Source: an uncultured Clostridia bacterium
GTDB lineage: Bacteria > Bacillota > Clostridia > Christensenellales > UBA1242
Direction: 5' to 3'
Length of the DNA stretch: 64,000 nt
Assembly: GCA_930979925.1 (NCBI GenBank)
Contig: CAKNIB010000001.1
Coordinates: 1 to 64,000 of the forward strand
In this document: piece after piece, positions 38,501 through 45,034 of the stretch
How the letters are laid out: every line of letters starts with the position of its first letter
How positions within the stretch are numbered: the stretch's first letter is position 1
The notes under the pieces: generated by a model
Told to the model about the DNA's origin: nothing
What the model saw: only the letters and a program-made list of their open reading frames with translations
The model's database searches: none
Program-made: the position numbers and the translations under genes

Positions 38501-40872
38501 ATGACCCAAGCGTTCCAAATAGAGGCTCATTGCATAACCCAAGACTAATCTACGATGCAGAGAGCATGGAGAGTTTGACAGAACAATCAACAAGCACCCA
38601 CTTAAATACTACTAATTATAGACTTGTCAGCAATATAGATTATTCTGAGTATGATGGACTATCTTCACTCTATCAAACGGTATACGCGGGCGTCTTTGAA
38701 GGTAACGGCATGGAGATTTCCCAAATCAGCTTGGTAGCAATGGATAGCATGTCTAGCGCAGGCTTGTTTGCTCAAATAGGTTATTCGGCAAGCAGCAGAG
38801 GCTCAGTAAAAAATCTTACAATAACCCCAAGTCAAATTGCCTTTACAAACACTAACAGCGTTGGTACTCTTGCCGGCGTACTTAGATATGGTTATGTTTA
38901 CGATATAACTGTAAACGGCAGAGCATCAGCAGCAAGCACAGATGCAAGGGTGGTCATTGGACGTAACTTTGTCGGCGGTGTAATAGGCAGGGCATATAAC
39001 AACTACAGCATGAAAAATATTACAAGCAATATAAATGTTTCATCAACCTACACATCAACAAGCGATAACATATACTCAGAAGGTATCAGTTCGCTTACTA
39101 GATTCTCCTACGCAGGAGGTATAGCAGGCTTCTTGGGTACAGGTGAAGGTAGCAATTTTGAAATTAACAATACCTCATCCATCCAAGGTAGCCGTGCAGG
39201 CTTTGCAGTAGGTGGAATTGGACAGGGCGCAAACATAGACAGCGTATTTGTAGAGGTTATGCAGGGAGCAATTATAAGAGCTTATCACTATGGTGGTTTC
39301 GTTGCAGGTGAGGTTGCAGGTAACCTGAGCCGTGTCCAAGTAATAGACAATAACAGCGATATTTCAACCTTTGTAGTTATTCCAAGAGCAGCAAATGCAG
39401 TTGGCGGAATTACAGGTGCACTTGCAGGCGGTACTATCAGCGACGCAGTTATGGAGCAAAGCTTTACAGCAACTGCAATAAGCAATACTTCAACCGTGGT
39501 AAATTCGGTCGGTGGAATTGCCGGAGTGGTAACAAATGCAGGTAATAGAGTATCATATATTAAGGATAGCGTAGTTAGCGCCAATACAGTTACTGGCTCT
39601 TCAGTGCTAGGTGGAGCGGTCGGACAGGTAGAAAACGCTCTTAACATAGATGGCGTAGCCGTTAAGTCTCAAACTCTTACGGTAGTTGGTCAAAAGGCAA
39701 ACCCATATTTAGGCGGTGTAGTTGGCAATATTACCAGCCTAAACAACGCATCGCTTACGATGAGCAACAGCTATTGCTGGTCAAATTTAGTTATCAACAC
39801 AAACACATCAGGCGTTGAGTCCTCGGCATCAGCTGGTGGACTTGTTGGATACGCATCAAGAGCACCGCATCTATCATATTGCTATACAACTTCAACGGTT
39901 GAGGCCACAGTTGTTGACCTTCGCTCAATAGACGCTGTTTCAAACTATTCGAGTCTTGCAGAAGAAGATAGAACTTATGCAATTTATACTTATTCGACAA
40001 CAAGCGAGAACTGTAACAATGTTTACTACTTAGGTCATAATACAACTAGCGGTATTGATGGAAGCGATGCGCTTACCGCCTACAACGCAAGTACGCCTTA
40101 CGGCATATCATTTAACACTAAAGTGCAGTATGCAAGAATTGGTTTGCGAATAAATAATTATGGCACCTCTTCTGCCTCTTACTCAGGACAATTTGCAGCT
40201 GCAGGAGTTGGTGGTGTAGGACAAGACCCTAGCTCATTTAACAATCTGTTTGGTAGTACCTATCAAATTCCATACTATAATAGTGCAAGTGGTACATTTG
40301 AGGATGTGTTCTTTAGCAACAATACGTATATTTTAAACAGCGATAATCATTTTGAGTTTGATGAAGAAAGCGGACTATACATACAAGACATAACAATCAC
40401 GGAAGAAAATGGACCGCTCACGACAGGACTTTCAAGTTATAACAATTCAATTGATATAACATATATAAATGGTGGAGTAACCTATATCTATGGTACATAT
40501 GACGGCGTTACAGCCTTCTGGGTTCAAAAGCCTGACGGAAATTACGAAGATACAGATACCCATCTTGAGGTTTTACCAGTAGGAACTGTTATACACAAGG
40601 AGTTTAGGGTAATCACACTTGTACATGTGACAGAATATACAGATGGCAACGAAAATTATTACCAGCATTGCTACTATAACAATAACGGTACATATGTCGA
40701 AGCGTACGAGAATTTAACTACAGGCGCTATATATATTAAAGTTGGTGATAACTGGACAAATACAGTAAATGCACTTGATATTATCACAGCTCCAACAATT
40801 CAAGTATGGAATATAAGCACAGAAGCTTTAAGCACACTTGCATTTGAAAATGATTTAGATTGGATAAGGTAA
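29539..40872 (+). CDS. Giant GLUG-repeat lipoprotein (3,777 aa)
   Basis: A huge surface lipoprotein with a Lys-containing start, a hydrophobic core and lipobox LFVAC (C at residue 26). The N-terminal part (about 30-1,080) looks like a string of Ig/Big-like beta domains. Three beta-helix blocks follow with many GLUG-type turns (GGVVG, GGLAG, GGLVG), at roughly nt 32880-34100, 37030-38100 and 38530-39900; each opens with a LNDITLP or SNIDYSEY strand and a GNG turn. Between the first two is a BIG_2-like module (about nt 34550-34720) and further Ig-like repeats. No sortase signal or C-terminal membrane helix exists, so only the lipid anchors it. The in-frame TTG at 29521 is discounted, because GGAAGTGAG serves ATG 29539. 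Likely an adhesin or surface scaffold co-expressed with the VirB4-like ATPase. Confidence 0.85.
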   Translation: MTSSKKLSMLIFSLLLVIASFLFVACGTKDYRNVTLTASQEEISLFASEDNTQNVTFTINNPVSGMDSTLSYNLSNPSICQVSVVSTQNYSTTYAISGIRGGVSDFTVRTNEGNISHTIQIRVREYTSQLTPGDNSLYVSYSREFYPTSADFTFTDTATERALEFYFYGKVNGSTNITVDDVTQDNRLVNAFIGVRLVTVEGQDYLIFIDESGLYYTLGQPLQNSNNTFYNFIPVEIEGEEYIFDTTSATSVQAGDKFSFLTINRLNNDEYLSCQRDFYVLLDINSESISHEYGFRIDGLDYEMGSDYLYKIDEIANGEITLIPSYQTSITDGIFIGRTVDFITAYLAVSIDSENDLLQVKASTDDNNVINSKKLGSLRRNGQTIHYYQIDCATGVANSTNFNLNFYYEGFEDSDDSNVNYTYTIPVNIRIIPTRLYVNNIDIASSERVYTFYDSYEGNSGWQEFFFTINPEGAEYDNITIDLRNSDLQLRYNNVTYLNQLVTIDDISVPIYLKGADNASLASDLTLPITLNFNVLQAGSMQVELKYEIVRGATVFEYQTEEFATNIYLDSLNQEPVEFLDLYANAQFSNITVTNLSGQNVARFLFDPSQPYILQGGNYILNISLQPLMQGTGTYSIMLDNGKQQTMTITVNEGLSSLGITTTNEQNSVAYREDISENNRDSSLLYIYNRAGVDTYFDVEVVANGNRNSSAINNIQFNFTSQLLQLGEATNNNKNFNVYTVANGSSVLELEVSGYAINNFTREPITLSYFLDIVAFDYIGNLNVFKAADGNGEYIDPSSSNVNIQNYGVNAAYADVYSYTSQISRRTASFNVTVNNTDAYLFANPVNLNMPTRFAYSESNFNENFIYWETDSISGITKDGQPVDIMYYDPASQNNIYVIVGFGTFDTSTMTFTALEETPASSRSFKLIAHVRQYGRIYSYTINIRISTYEEVSGIELQEAVSRIEFSALEREHSLIAYARNSTATNGEIVALFRGGSITANGQTYQMLDEDSITYIESEGRYQIILTVNEDFVTHAENYQGDMSGTLILAARDWLNDNNTIRSGYENLVREIPVAYANGTELNRFTLDSADDLLNMDLTAHYRVSSTINLSSISGQLPLGELRGSIVGASEYAGLTGLNITTGRSEDNVTYYGLFTKIAVGAYIEYISLSGEFNIGSSSSETTFAPVNSRICLLAGENNGDLINIGVTISQSQINMRSGYFGGVVGINNGTILQDYTLFEDGNTRSLTALQLKNEDGSYNIVGAGRYSYAGLNPKILSYMTGNVSVNYIADQLDGRNQTSTLVGGAVGLNNGNIQKIDSKALQFAGYTNYMAYALLQANPVSFNSTNYTLTNVSYVGGLAGQSGADSAIFSGYNLYQNSTVTFTAYLYYEGDNEQPSNNDYTAGQGIIVGGTISGYDYIGGVVGYIETIGSSGMSLSDFAGITSRTNVRGQLANITTPITARVTAIANIDNVSQLYTAFAIQAVDNGASGINASMIVLHNTSNVGAYYSDVASFIANTNKLAFGISAGNSVDIMYGVKGENPGNKNYCNVYTYAVSRREIIIESGEDADNIINSINNTTYYGDFIIVGNNGNTLLGQSFFTSGGSQLLSLEENYSNRLTSSNTAISNREIYYMFYFRVAQDSETSSQDSQTLLDQYLNYVNFNSVLYPFTTNGEMTFTSNNRDILTIDQNGRINVKGTGLAHISASSILNSNNALEFYIYVVKYFNPDQPSFTESEDDDKTSIIYPDTSAGSDAIDNTIINLRGRNTATLYVRPYYSLEIDLISTGDENLTLSSNAAGEASIGGVYFNLATCTQVTAQITKIERLTEDGTYVDATEELSATVTGQVIDIARNDLTQEADYRLEITPVVSLSVQETGEEPVVYTSSVNKTLDNVVVNYRKGASSINNVRYNEVPLLSSREIDDTIIINSTAVENIPYYYIVDFNHKNIQGSEDLAREFSFKYDLDSALSYGSEFLFNVSFTPHEGNADNLTNQRFDLKITVNKNSQAYKNRYVENIYGQYVIYILAESDRSVYTYITINFDQTNISSVVVDNYTNLNESIGSTGLSSTSEYAYPGTTGLLAITVNPEDSDFDYILIENDQQNSTQGYSNATFGLLSRRLNSSGGDSIFDDSIITGSNIPTGLRLNLNDIINAYNATDEAGDNLYYAYNGVIYIKYDMSSENVVDGSTSNIIITFVKDGGSFQVVKPLTIKLQNYVSVELDGKTPTSTNTGGYYATYNVARGLRYRLNINSYGYDASSISAPTIVNSESSNNSLATIVEENGEYYLEITSSAINYGTNSFDISITATQTEGEVVRLSSSTTRVTVQEYVVNYNDEFDGNSDIITGMGNGIINVQVGTQITLDVNLYDYIEYNDSNVEVVNRVESFMTNLANLGRFTTYTNLITDYQPDYSTADDEGVQYYLGYENGAIQNANYYFNSNGLNVTPVRTHVPDDRFYYFTYETAFRYNSSSGTYDVLSADSLIGQKISTEFVFNVYSSSSEESPLPIYDYNDFLDMQAGGYYILLNDITLPNRADEANGIEAYTPRSATFKSLDGNGHTVNFAGTYDMGSLTNIGLFTSLPEGSIIRNLNINFTSATDGSDTNLTENDDYGWFGLRTVKFVTTASSFNFGSIVVDNQGIITNCHVTTDTVNGSEYYVVVQADNALSGSSYMGGLVALNSGYITNCSVFVNMKTPYNMAGVVAQNSNKVASTYFKGGKLINNSQLDQHIAGFVISNTQSGQIITSYVAGEASNTSIYSKDSESYIMSTIAAAGFAYQNAGTISDCYTDILLSRTTADMAGFAYYNGGNIKNSFSLSVLRNNVTASSGFARYNTYENSTGSFENCYYFYNMGAGQTEDGFLPGEGNINTSVVPINYNGIQRLNAGDFANLDEYFSNYSYQTNMSTNGVWFYSTGNTSQTFVDYIPTTEKVEISNDEAAASGNVQTNTVYRTEIKTFGLNRLELVAPNVASLSILNFSYSEIDDATGEIVYHYEDDPSVPNRGSLHNPRLIYDAESMESLTEQSTSTHLNTTNYRLVSNIDYSEYDGLSSLYQTVYAGVFEGNGMEISQISLVAMDSMSSAGLFAQIGYSASSRGSVKNLTITPSQIAFTNTNSVGTLAGVLRYGYVYDITVNGRASAASTDARVVIGRNFVGGVIGRAYNNYSMKNITSNINVSSTYTSTSDNIYSEGISSLTRFSYAGGIAGFLGTGEGSNFEINNTSSIQGSRAGFAVGGIGQGANIDSVFVEVMQGAIIRAYHYGGFVAGEVAGNLSRVQVIDNNSDISTFVVIPRAANAVGGITGALAGGTISDAVMEQSFTATAISNTSTVVNSVGGIAGVVTNAGNRVSYIKDSVVSANTVTGSSVLGGAVGQVENALNIDGVAVKSQTLTVVGQKANPYLGGVVGNITSLNNASLTMSNSYCWSNLVINTNTSGVESSASAGGLVGYASRAPHLSYCYTTSTVEATVVDLRSIDAVSNYSSLAEEDRTYAIYTYSTTSENCNNVYYLGHNTTSGIDGSDALTAYNASTPYGISFNTKVQYARIGLRINNYGTSSASYSGQFAAAGVGGVGQDPSSFNNLFGSTYQIPYYNSASGTFEDVFFSNNTYILNSDNHFEFDEESGLYIQDITITEENGPLTTGLSSYNNSIDITYINGGVTYIYGTYDGVTAFWVQKPDGNYEDTDTHLEVLPVGTVIHKEFRVITLVHVTEYTDGNENYYQHCYYNNNGTYVEAYENLTTGAIYIKVGDNWTNTVNALDIITAPTIQVWNISTEALSTLAFENDLDWIR

Positions 40873-40940
40873 GAGAAAGCTAAGCTAAAAGGACGTCGTT
40901 TGGATATCTTTATCTTAACTTAGCTCTCTTCCTTTGAAAT
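40873..40940 (+). other. Imperfect hairpin after the giant gene
   Basis: AGCTAAG (40878-40884) pairs with CTTAGCT (40919-40925), with partly complementary GAG/CTC flanks. There is no T-run, so a terminator role is uncertain; it may be an RNA-stabilising 3' structure. Confidence 0.35.
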
Positions 40941-41018
40941 CGCAATTAAGCTTGCTAGACTTGTCTTGTTAAAATCGACAAAAAACGCAAAAATAAGTAA
41001 AAAATTTTTGAAAAACTA

Positions 41019-41048
41019 TTGACATTATTTGTTCATATGCGCTATAAT
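41019..41048 (+). promoter_or_regulatory. Sigma-A promoter of rpoB
   Basis: TTGACA (41019-41024) and TATAAT (41043-41048) are separated by 18 bp. Transcription should start near 41055, leaving a leader of about 140 nt before rpoB. Confidence 0.85.
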
Positions 41049-41062
41049 TATATAGAATATTG

Positions 41063-41172
41063 GCTGTGAACAAGTATTTTATGACATTTTAACTTAATAG
41101 GCAGGGACTATTATAGCATTTTTATGCTATAAGGTCCTTTTTTGCGTTAATATAAGTTAAAGTATTCACAGC
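41063..41172 (+). promoter_or_regulatory. Structured rpoB leader with terminator-like attenuator
   Basis: Inside the leader, 41105-41137 forms a strong hairpin (GGAC with GTCC, and nine pairs 41111-41119 with 41124-41132, TTTT loop) followed directly by six Ts, a textbook intrinsic terminator before the gene it precedes. An 8-nt segment GCTGTGAA (41063-41070) is perfectly complementary to TTCACAGC (41165-41172), so the whole leader can be closed by an outer stem ending about 18 nt before the rpoB ribosome binding site. This arrangement suggests conditional termination of rpoBC transcription. It is not one of the ribosomal-protein leaders I can identify. Confidence 0.65.
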
Positions 41173-41197
41173 AAAACACAAAGTCAAGGAGAGGCAA

Positions 41198-44100
41198 ATG
41201 TCTGTAAACGTAAGAAAGGTAAAACAAGGAAAAACTGAGAGATACACATTTGGTCACACTGAAGAACTTATCAAGGTGCCACCATTACTTGAAATCCAAA
41301 AAAAGTCATATAAAGACTTTTTGGAAAAGGGAATTAAAAGAGTTTTAGACGAATTTTTCCCTTTAACCGACTATTCTGGAAAAGCAAAACTATATATAAC
41401 AGAGATTTTGCCTTTTGCTGAGCCAAAGTATGACATTAAAGAGTGCAAACGTAGAGGAGCAACATACTCTTCGCCTTTAAAGGTAAAGGCGCGTTTTGTC
41501 GTAGAGGAAACAGGACAGGCTGTCGAGCAGGAGGTTTTCATGGGAGACGTTCCTATGATGACCGAACAAGGCTCGTTTATATACAATGGTATAGAAAGAG
41601 TTGTAATCAACCAGATTGTAAGAGCTCCTAGCGTTTATCTATCACGAGAAAAGGATAATAACGCAACTCTTCGCGCACAAGTTATTCCAGTTCATGGCGC
41701 ATGGATTGAAATAGAACAAGGCGCAAGCGAAAACTTAAAGGTCGTGCTTGACAGAAAGAATAAGATTAGCCTTGGTATATTCTTAAAATGTTTTGGCTTT
41801 ACTAATGAAGAAATTTTAAGATGCTTTGGCAACAACCGCTACATCAAAAATGTTGTAGAGAAAGAAACTCAAACCACACAAGAAGAGGCACTTCTTGAGT
41901 TCTCAAGAAAGACACGTCCTTCAGATGTACCTTCTGTTGAAAGTACAAGGTCATTCTTAAATGTTTCATTCTTTACTGATGCATATTACAACTTATCAAG
42001 AGTAGGTAGATACAAGTTTAACAAGAAACTTGGACTTAAAAATAGACTTCCAGGACTTATCAACGCTGAAAATATAATTGTTGATGACGAACTTTTAGTA
42101 AGAGAAGGCGAAGAGTTTACCTTTGAAAGCGCAACAAAAGTACAAAATGCTGGCGTTAATGAGGTTTGGGTACAAGTTAATGGCAAAAAACACCTTATGA
42201 GAGGCAACAATAGAGTTACTCTTTCTGAAGTATTCCCATGCAATCAAGAAGAGCTTGGCATTTTTGAAGATGTTTATTACCCAGTTCTTAGACAAATTCT
42301 TGATGAAAATAAAACTAAAGAAAAACGTATAGAGGCTATAAAAAATAGAGCTAAAGACCTTATTATAACAACACTTACCATGGATGATATCTTAGCTACC
42401 ATTTCATGCTACCTTGACGTACTTGAAGGTATAGCTGGTATAGATAAGATAGAGCATCTTTCAAATAAGAGAGTTGCAACCGTTGGCGAACTTACTTGCA
42501 ATGACTTTAGAAAAGGCGTAACCAAACTTGCAACAAATATTAAAGAGACCTTGCAAGGAAGAGAATTTGAAGAGGTTACACCATCTCAAATTATGAATCC
42601 TAAGGCTGTAAACAAGGCTTTAAGAGACTTCTTCTCTCAATCACAGCTCTCACAAATCATGGATCAAAAGAATCCACTTTCTGGTATCACTCAGAAACGC
42701 CGTGTATCAGCTATCGGACCTGGAGGTATTAGGAAGGAACGTGCCGATCCTGAAATTCGTGATATTCACTTTACACACTATGGTAGAATATGCCCAGTTG
42801 AGACCCCAGAAGGTCAATCAATTGGTCTTATCAACACACTTGCAACTTATGTAAGAGTTAACGACTATGGTTTCCTTGAAACACCGTATAGAGTGGTAGA
42901 TAAGGAAAGAGGAGTTGTTACAAAAGATATAGTCTACAAGATGGCAGATGTTGAAAATGAAAGCTACATCGCTCAGGCTATCGAGCCACTTGATGAAGAA
43001 GGCCATTTCATTAAGAAACGTGTAATGTGTAGACATGGCTCAGTCAATGAGGAAGTTCCAGCAAGCAAAGTTGACTATATGGATGTATCTCCTCGTCAAA
43101 TGATTTCAGTTGCTACCAGCCTTATTCCATTTGTAAATGGCGACGAAGCTAACCGTGCCCTCATGGGTGCAAACATGCAACGTCAGGCAGTTCCTGTACT
43201 TCGCCCAGAAGCTCCTGTTGTAGGAACTGGTATGGAGGCTATTGCCGCTCGCGATAGCGGATGTGTTATCCTTGCAAAACGCGCAGGTACAGTCAAATAT
43301 GTTTCTGCAGACGAAATTAGAGTCCTTACAGACAAAGGCGACGAAGACATCTATACTCTTACAAAATTCGCCAAGGCAAATGATGATATTTGCTACAACC
43401 AACGCCCATGCGTTAAAAAGGGTGAGAGAGTTGAAGAGGGTGATGTACTTACTGATGGCTACTCAACAGATAATGGCGAGCTCGCCGTTGGTAAAAATGT
43501 CCTTATCGGTTTTATGAACTGGGAAGGTCAAAACTTTGAGGACGCTATCCTTATCAATGAGCGACTTGTAAAAGAGGATGTTTACACATCAATCACTCTT
43601 TATGATCAAGAAATTAAGTGCCGTACAACAAAACTTGGTGATGAGGTTATCACTCGTGATATTCCAAACCTTGGTGAAGACGCACTCAAAGACCTTGACG
43701 AAAATGGTATTATTAGAATTGGTGCCGAAGTGCATCCAAATGACATATTAGTCGGCAAAGTAACACCAAAAGGTGAAACTGACCTCACACCAGAAGAGCG
43801 CCTTCTTCGTGCAATCTTCGGTGACAAGGCAAGAGATGTTAGAGATACCTCTCTCCGTGTTCAACATGGTAAAGGTGGTGTAGTTGTTGACGTTCAAGTA
43901 TTCTCAAAGAAGAATAAAGACGACCTCGAGCCAGGCGTTACCATGATGGTTAGAGTAACAGTTGCTCAAAAAAGAAAAATCTCTGTCGGCGATAAAATGG
44001 CAGGACGCCACGGTAACAAAGGTGTTGTATCTATTGTACTTCCTGAAGCAGATATGCCATTTATGGCAAACGGACAACCACTAGATATAGTACTCAGCCC

Positions 44101-44917
44101 ACTTGGTATTCCATCACGTATGAATATCGGTCAGGTTCTTGAAGTACACCTAGGACTTGTCGCAAAGACGCTCGGTTGGAAGGTCGCAACTCCTGCATTC
44201 GACGGCGCAACTACTGACGATATAAAAGAGCTTCTTGTAGAAAACAACTTTAGACCAGACGGAAAAGTTCAACTTTATGATGGCAGAACAGGCGAGCCTT
44301 TCGATAACTTATCAACAGTCGGTGTTAAGTATATGTTGAAACTAGAACATATGGTTGACTCTAAGATACACGCTCGTTCTATCGGACCATACGCTCTTAT
44401 CACACAACAACCACTTGGTGGTAAATCGTTGTTTGGTGGTCAGAGATTTGGTGAAATGGAAGTTTGGGCTCTTGAAGCTTATGGCGCTAGCCATATCTTG
44501 CAAGAAATGCTTACAGTTAAGTCAGATGACCTCAATGGACGTCTTAAGACATATGAGTCAATTATCAAAGGTCTTCCAATCGCCGAACCGGGAATTCCTG
44601 AGTCCTTCAAAGTTCTTGTTAAGGAATTGCAAGCTCTCGGACTTGACGTTAAAATACTCACTGAGGGCAATAAAGAGATTTCGCTTAACGAGCTTAGCCA
44701 AGACGAGCAAGACGCTCCAAACACACTTGCAGGGGACACAGAAAAAGACCTTGAAGAAGGTATATTTGACTTTGACGCTCAACCTATGGAGCAGAATGAT
44801 ACCTTGTCTGAGCAAGAACAGCAAGATAAAGACTTCCAAGATGTATTCGAAGAGAGTACAAAGCATGATCTTGACAATCTTGATATCTTTGACGATTTTG
44901 GCGACTTTGACGAATAA
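41198..44917 (+). CDS. rpoB: RNA polymerase beta subunit
   Basis: The 1,239-residue beta subunit of RNA polymerase. Catalytic-core motifs are present, including the rifampicin-region stretch SQLSQIMDQKNPLSGITQKRR-like at about 475-497, GRICPVETPEGQ, GKNVLIGFMNWEGQNFEDAI, and the C-terminal GGQRFGEMEVWALEAYGA. The last 70 or so residues form an extra acidic tail, rich in Asp, Glu and Gln and ending FDDFGDFDE, beyond the usual C-terminus. AGGAGAGG precedes the ATG. rpoC follows 117 nt downstream. rplJ/rplL are not directly upstream; the giant lipoprotein gene is, so rpoBC appears separated from the usual ribosomal-protein cluster. Confidence 0.97.
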   Translation: MSVNVRKVKQGKTERYTFGHTEELIKVPPLLEIQKKSYKDFLEKGIKRVLDEFFPLTDYSGKAKLYITEILPFAEPKYDIKECKRRGATYSSPLKVKARFVVEETGQAVEQEVFMGDVPMMTEQGSFIYNGIERVVINQIVRAPSVYLSREKDNNATLRAQVIPVHGAWIEIEQGASENLKVVLDRKNKISLGIFLKCFGFTNEEILRCFGNNRYIKNVVEKETQTTQEEALLEFSRKTRPSDVPSVESTRSFLNVSFFTDAYYNLSRVGRYKFNKKLGLKNRLPGLINAENIIVDDELLVREGEEFTFESATKVQNAGVNEVWVQVNGKKHLMRGNNRVTLSEVFPCNQEELGIFEDVYYPVLRQILDENKTKEKRIEAIKNRAKDLIITTLTMDDILATISCYLDVLEGIAGIDKIEHLSNKRVATVGELTCNDFRKGVTKLATNIKETLQGREFEEVTPSQIMNPKAVNKALRDFFSQSQLSQIMDQKNPLSGITQKRRVSAIGPGGIRKERADPEIRDIHFTHYGRICPVETPEGQSIGLINTLATYVRVNDYGFLETPYRVVDKERGVVTKDIVYKMADVENESYIAQAIEPLDEEGHFIKKRVMCRHGSVNEEVPASKVDYMDVSPRQMISVATSLIPFVNGDEANRALMGANMQRQAVPVLRPEAPVVGTGMEAIAARDSGCVILAKRAGTVKYVSADEIRVLTDKGDEDIYTLTKFAKANDDICYNQRPCVKKGERVEEGDVLTDGYSTDNGELAVGKNVLIGFMNWEGQNFEDAILINERLVKEDVYTSITLYDQEIKCRTTKLGDEVITRDIPNLGEDALKDLDENGIIRIGAEVHPNDILVGKVTPKGETDLTPEERLLRAIFGDKARDVRDTSLRVQHGKGGVVVDVQVFSKKNKDDLEPGVTMMVRVTVAQKRKISVGDKMAGRHGNKGVVSIVLPEADMPFMANGQPLDIVLSPLGIPSRMNIGQVLEVHLGLVAKTLGWKVATPAFDGATTDDIKELLVENNFRPDGKVQLYDGRTGEPFDNLSTVGVKYMLKLEHMVDSKIHARSIGPYALITQQPLGGKSLFGGQRFGEMEVWALEAYGASHILQEMLTVKSDDLNGRLKTYESIIKGLPIAEPGIPESFKVLVKELQALGLDVKILTEGNKEISLNELSQDEQDAPNTLAGDTEKDLEEGIFDFDAQPMEQNDTLSEQEQQDKDFQDVFEESTKHDLDNLDIFDDFGDFDE

Positions 44918-45034
44918 TAAGCTAAAGCAAAGTGTTGACGTCTTGGTGCTACAAACAAAATCAATAAATTATTGATGTTGACGATGAAAGAGAAAACAAG
45001 CGAAAAAGAAAGAATATTATAATAGGGGAATGTT

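Noticed and set aside
26821..40872. Integrative conjugative element
   Set aside because: Only the VirB4-like ATPase is present; no relaxase, coupling protein, integrase, att repeats or composition shift.
44355..44975. 206-codon frame overlapping the end of rpoB
   Set aside because: It is in another frame of a highly conserved gene, with no start signal and no family match; a shadow ORF.
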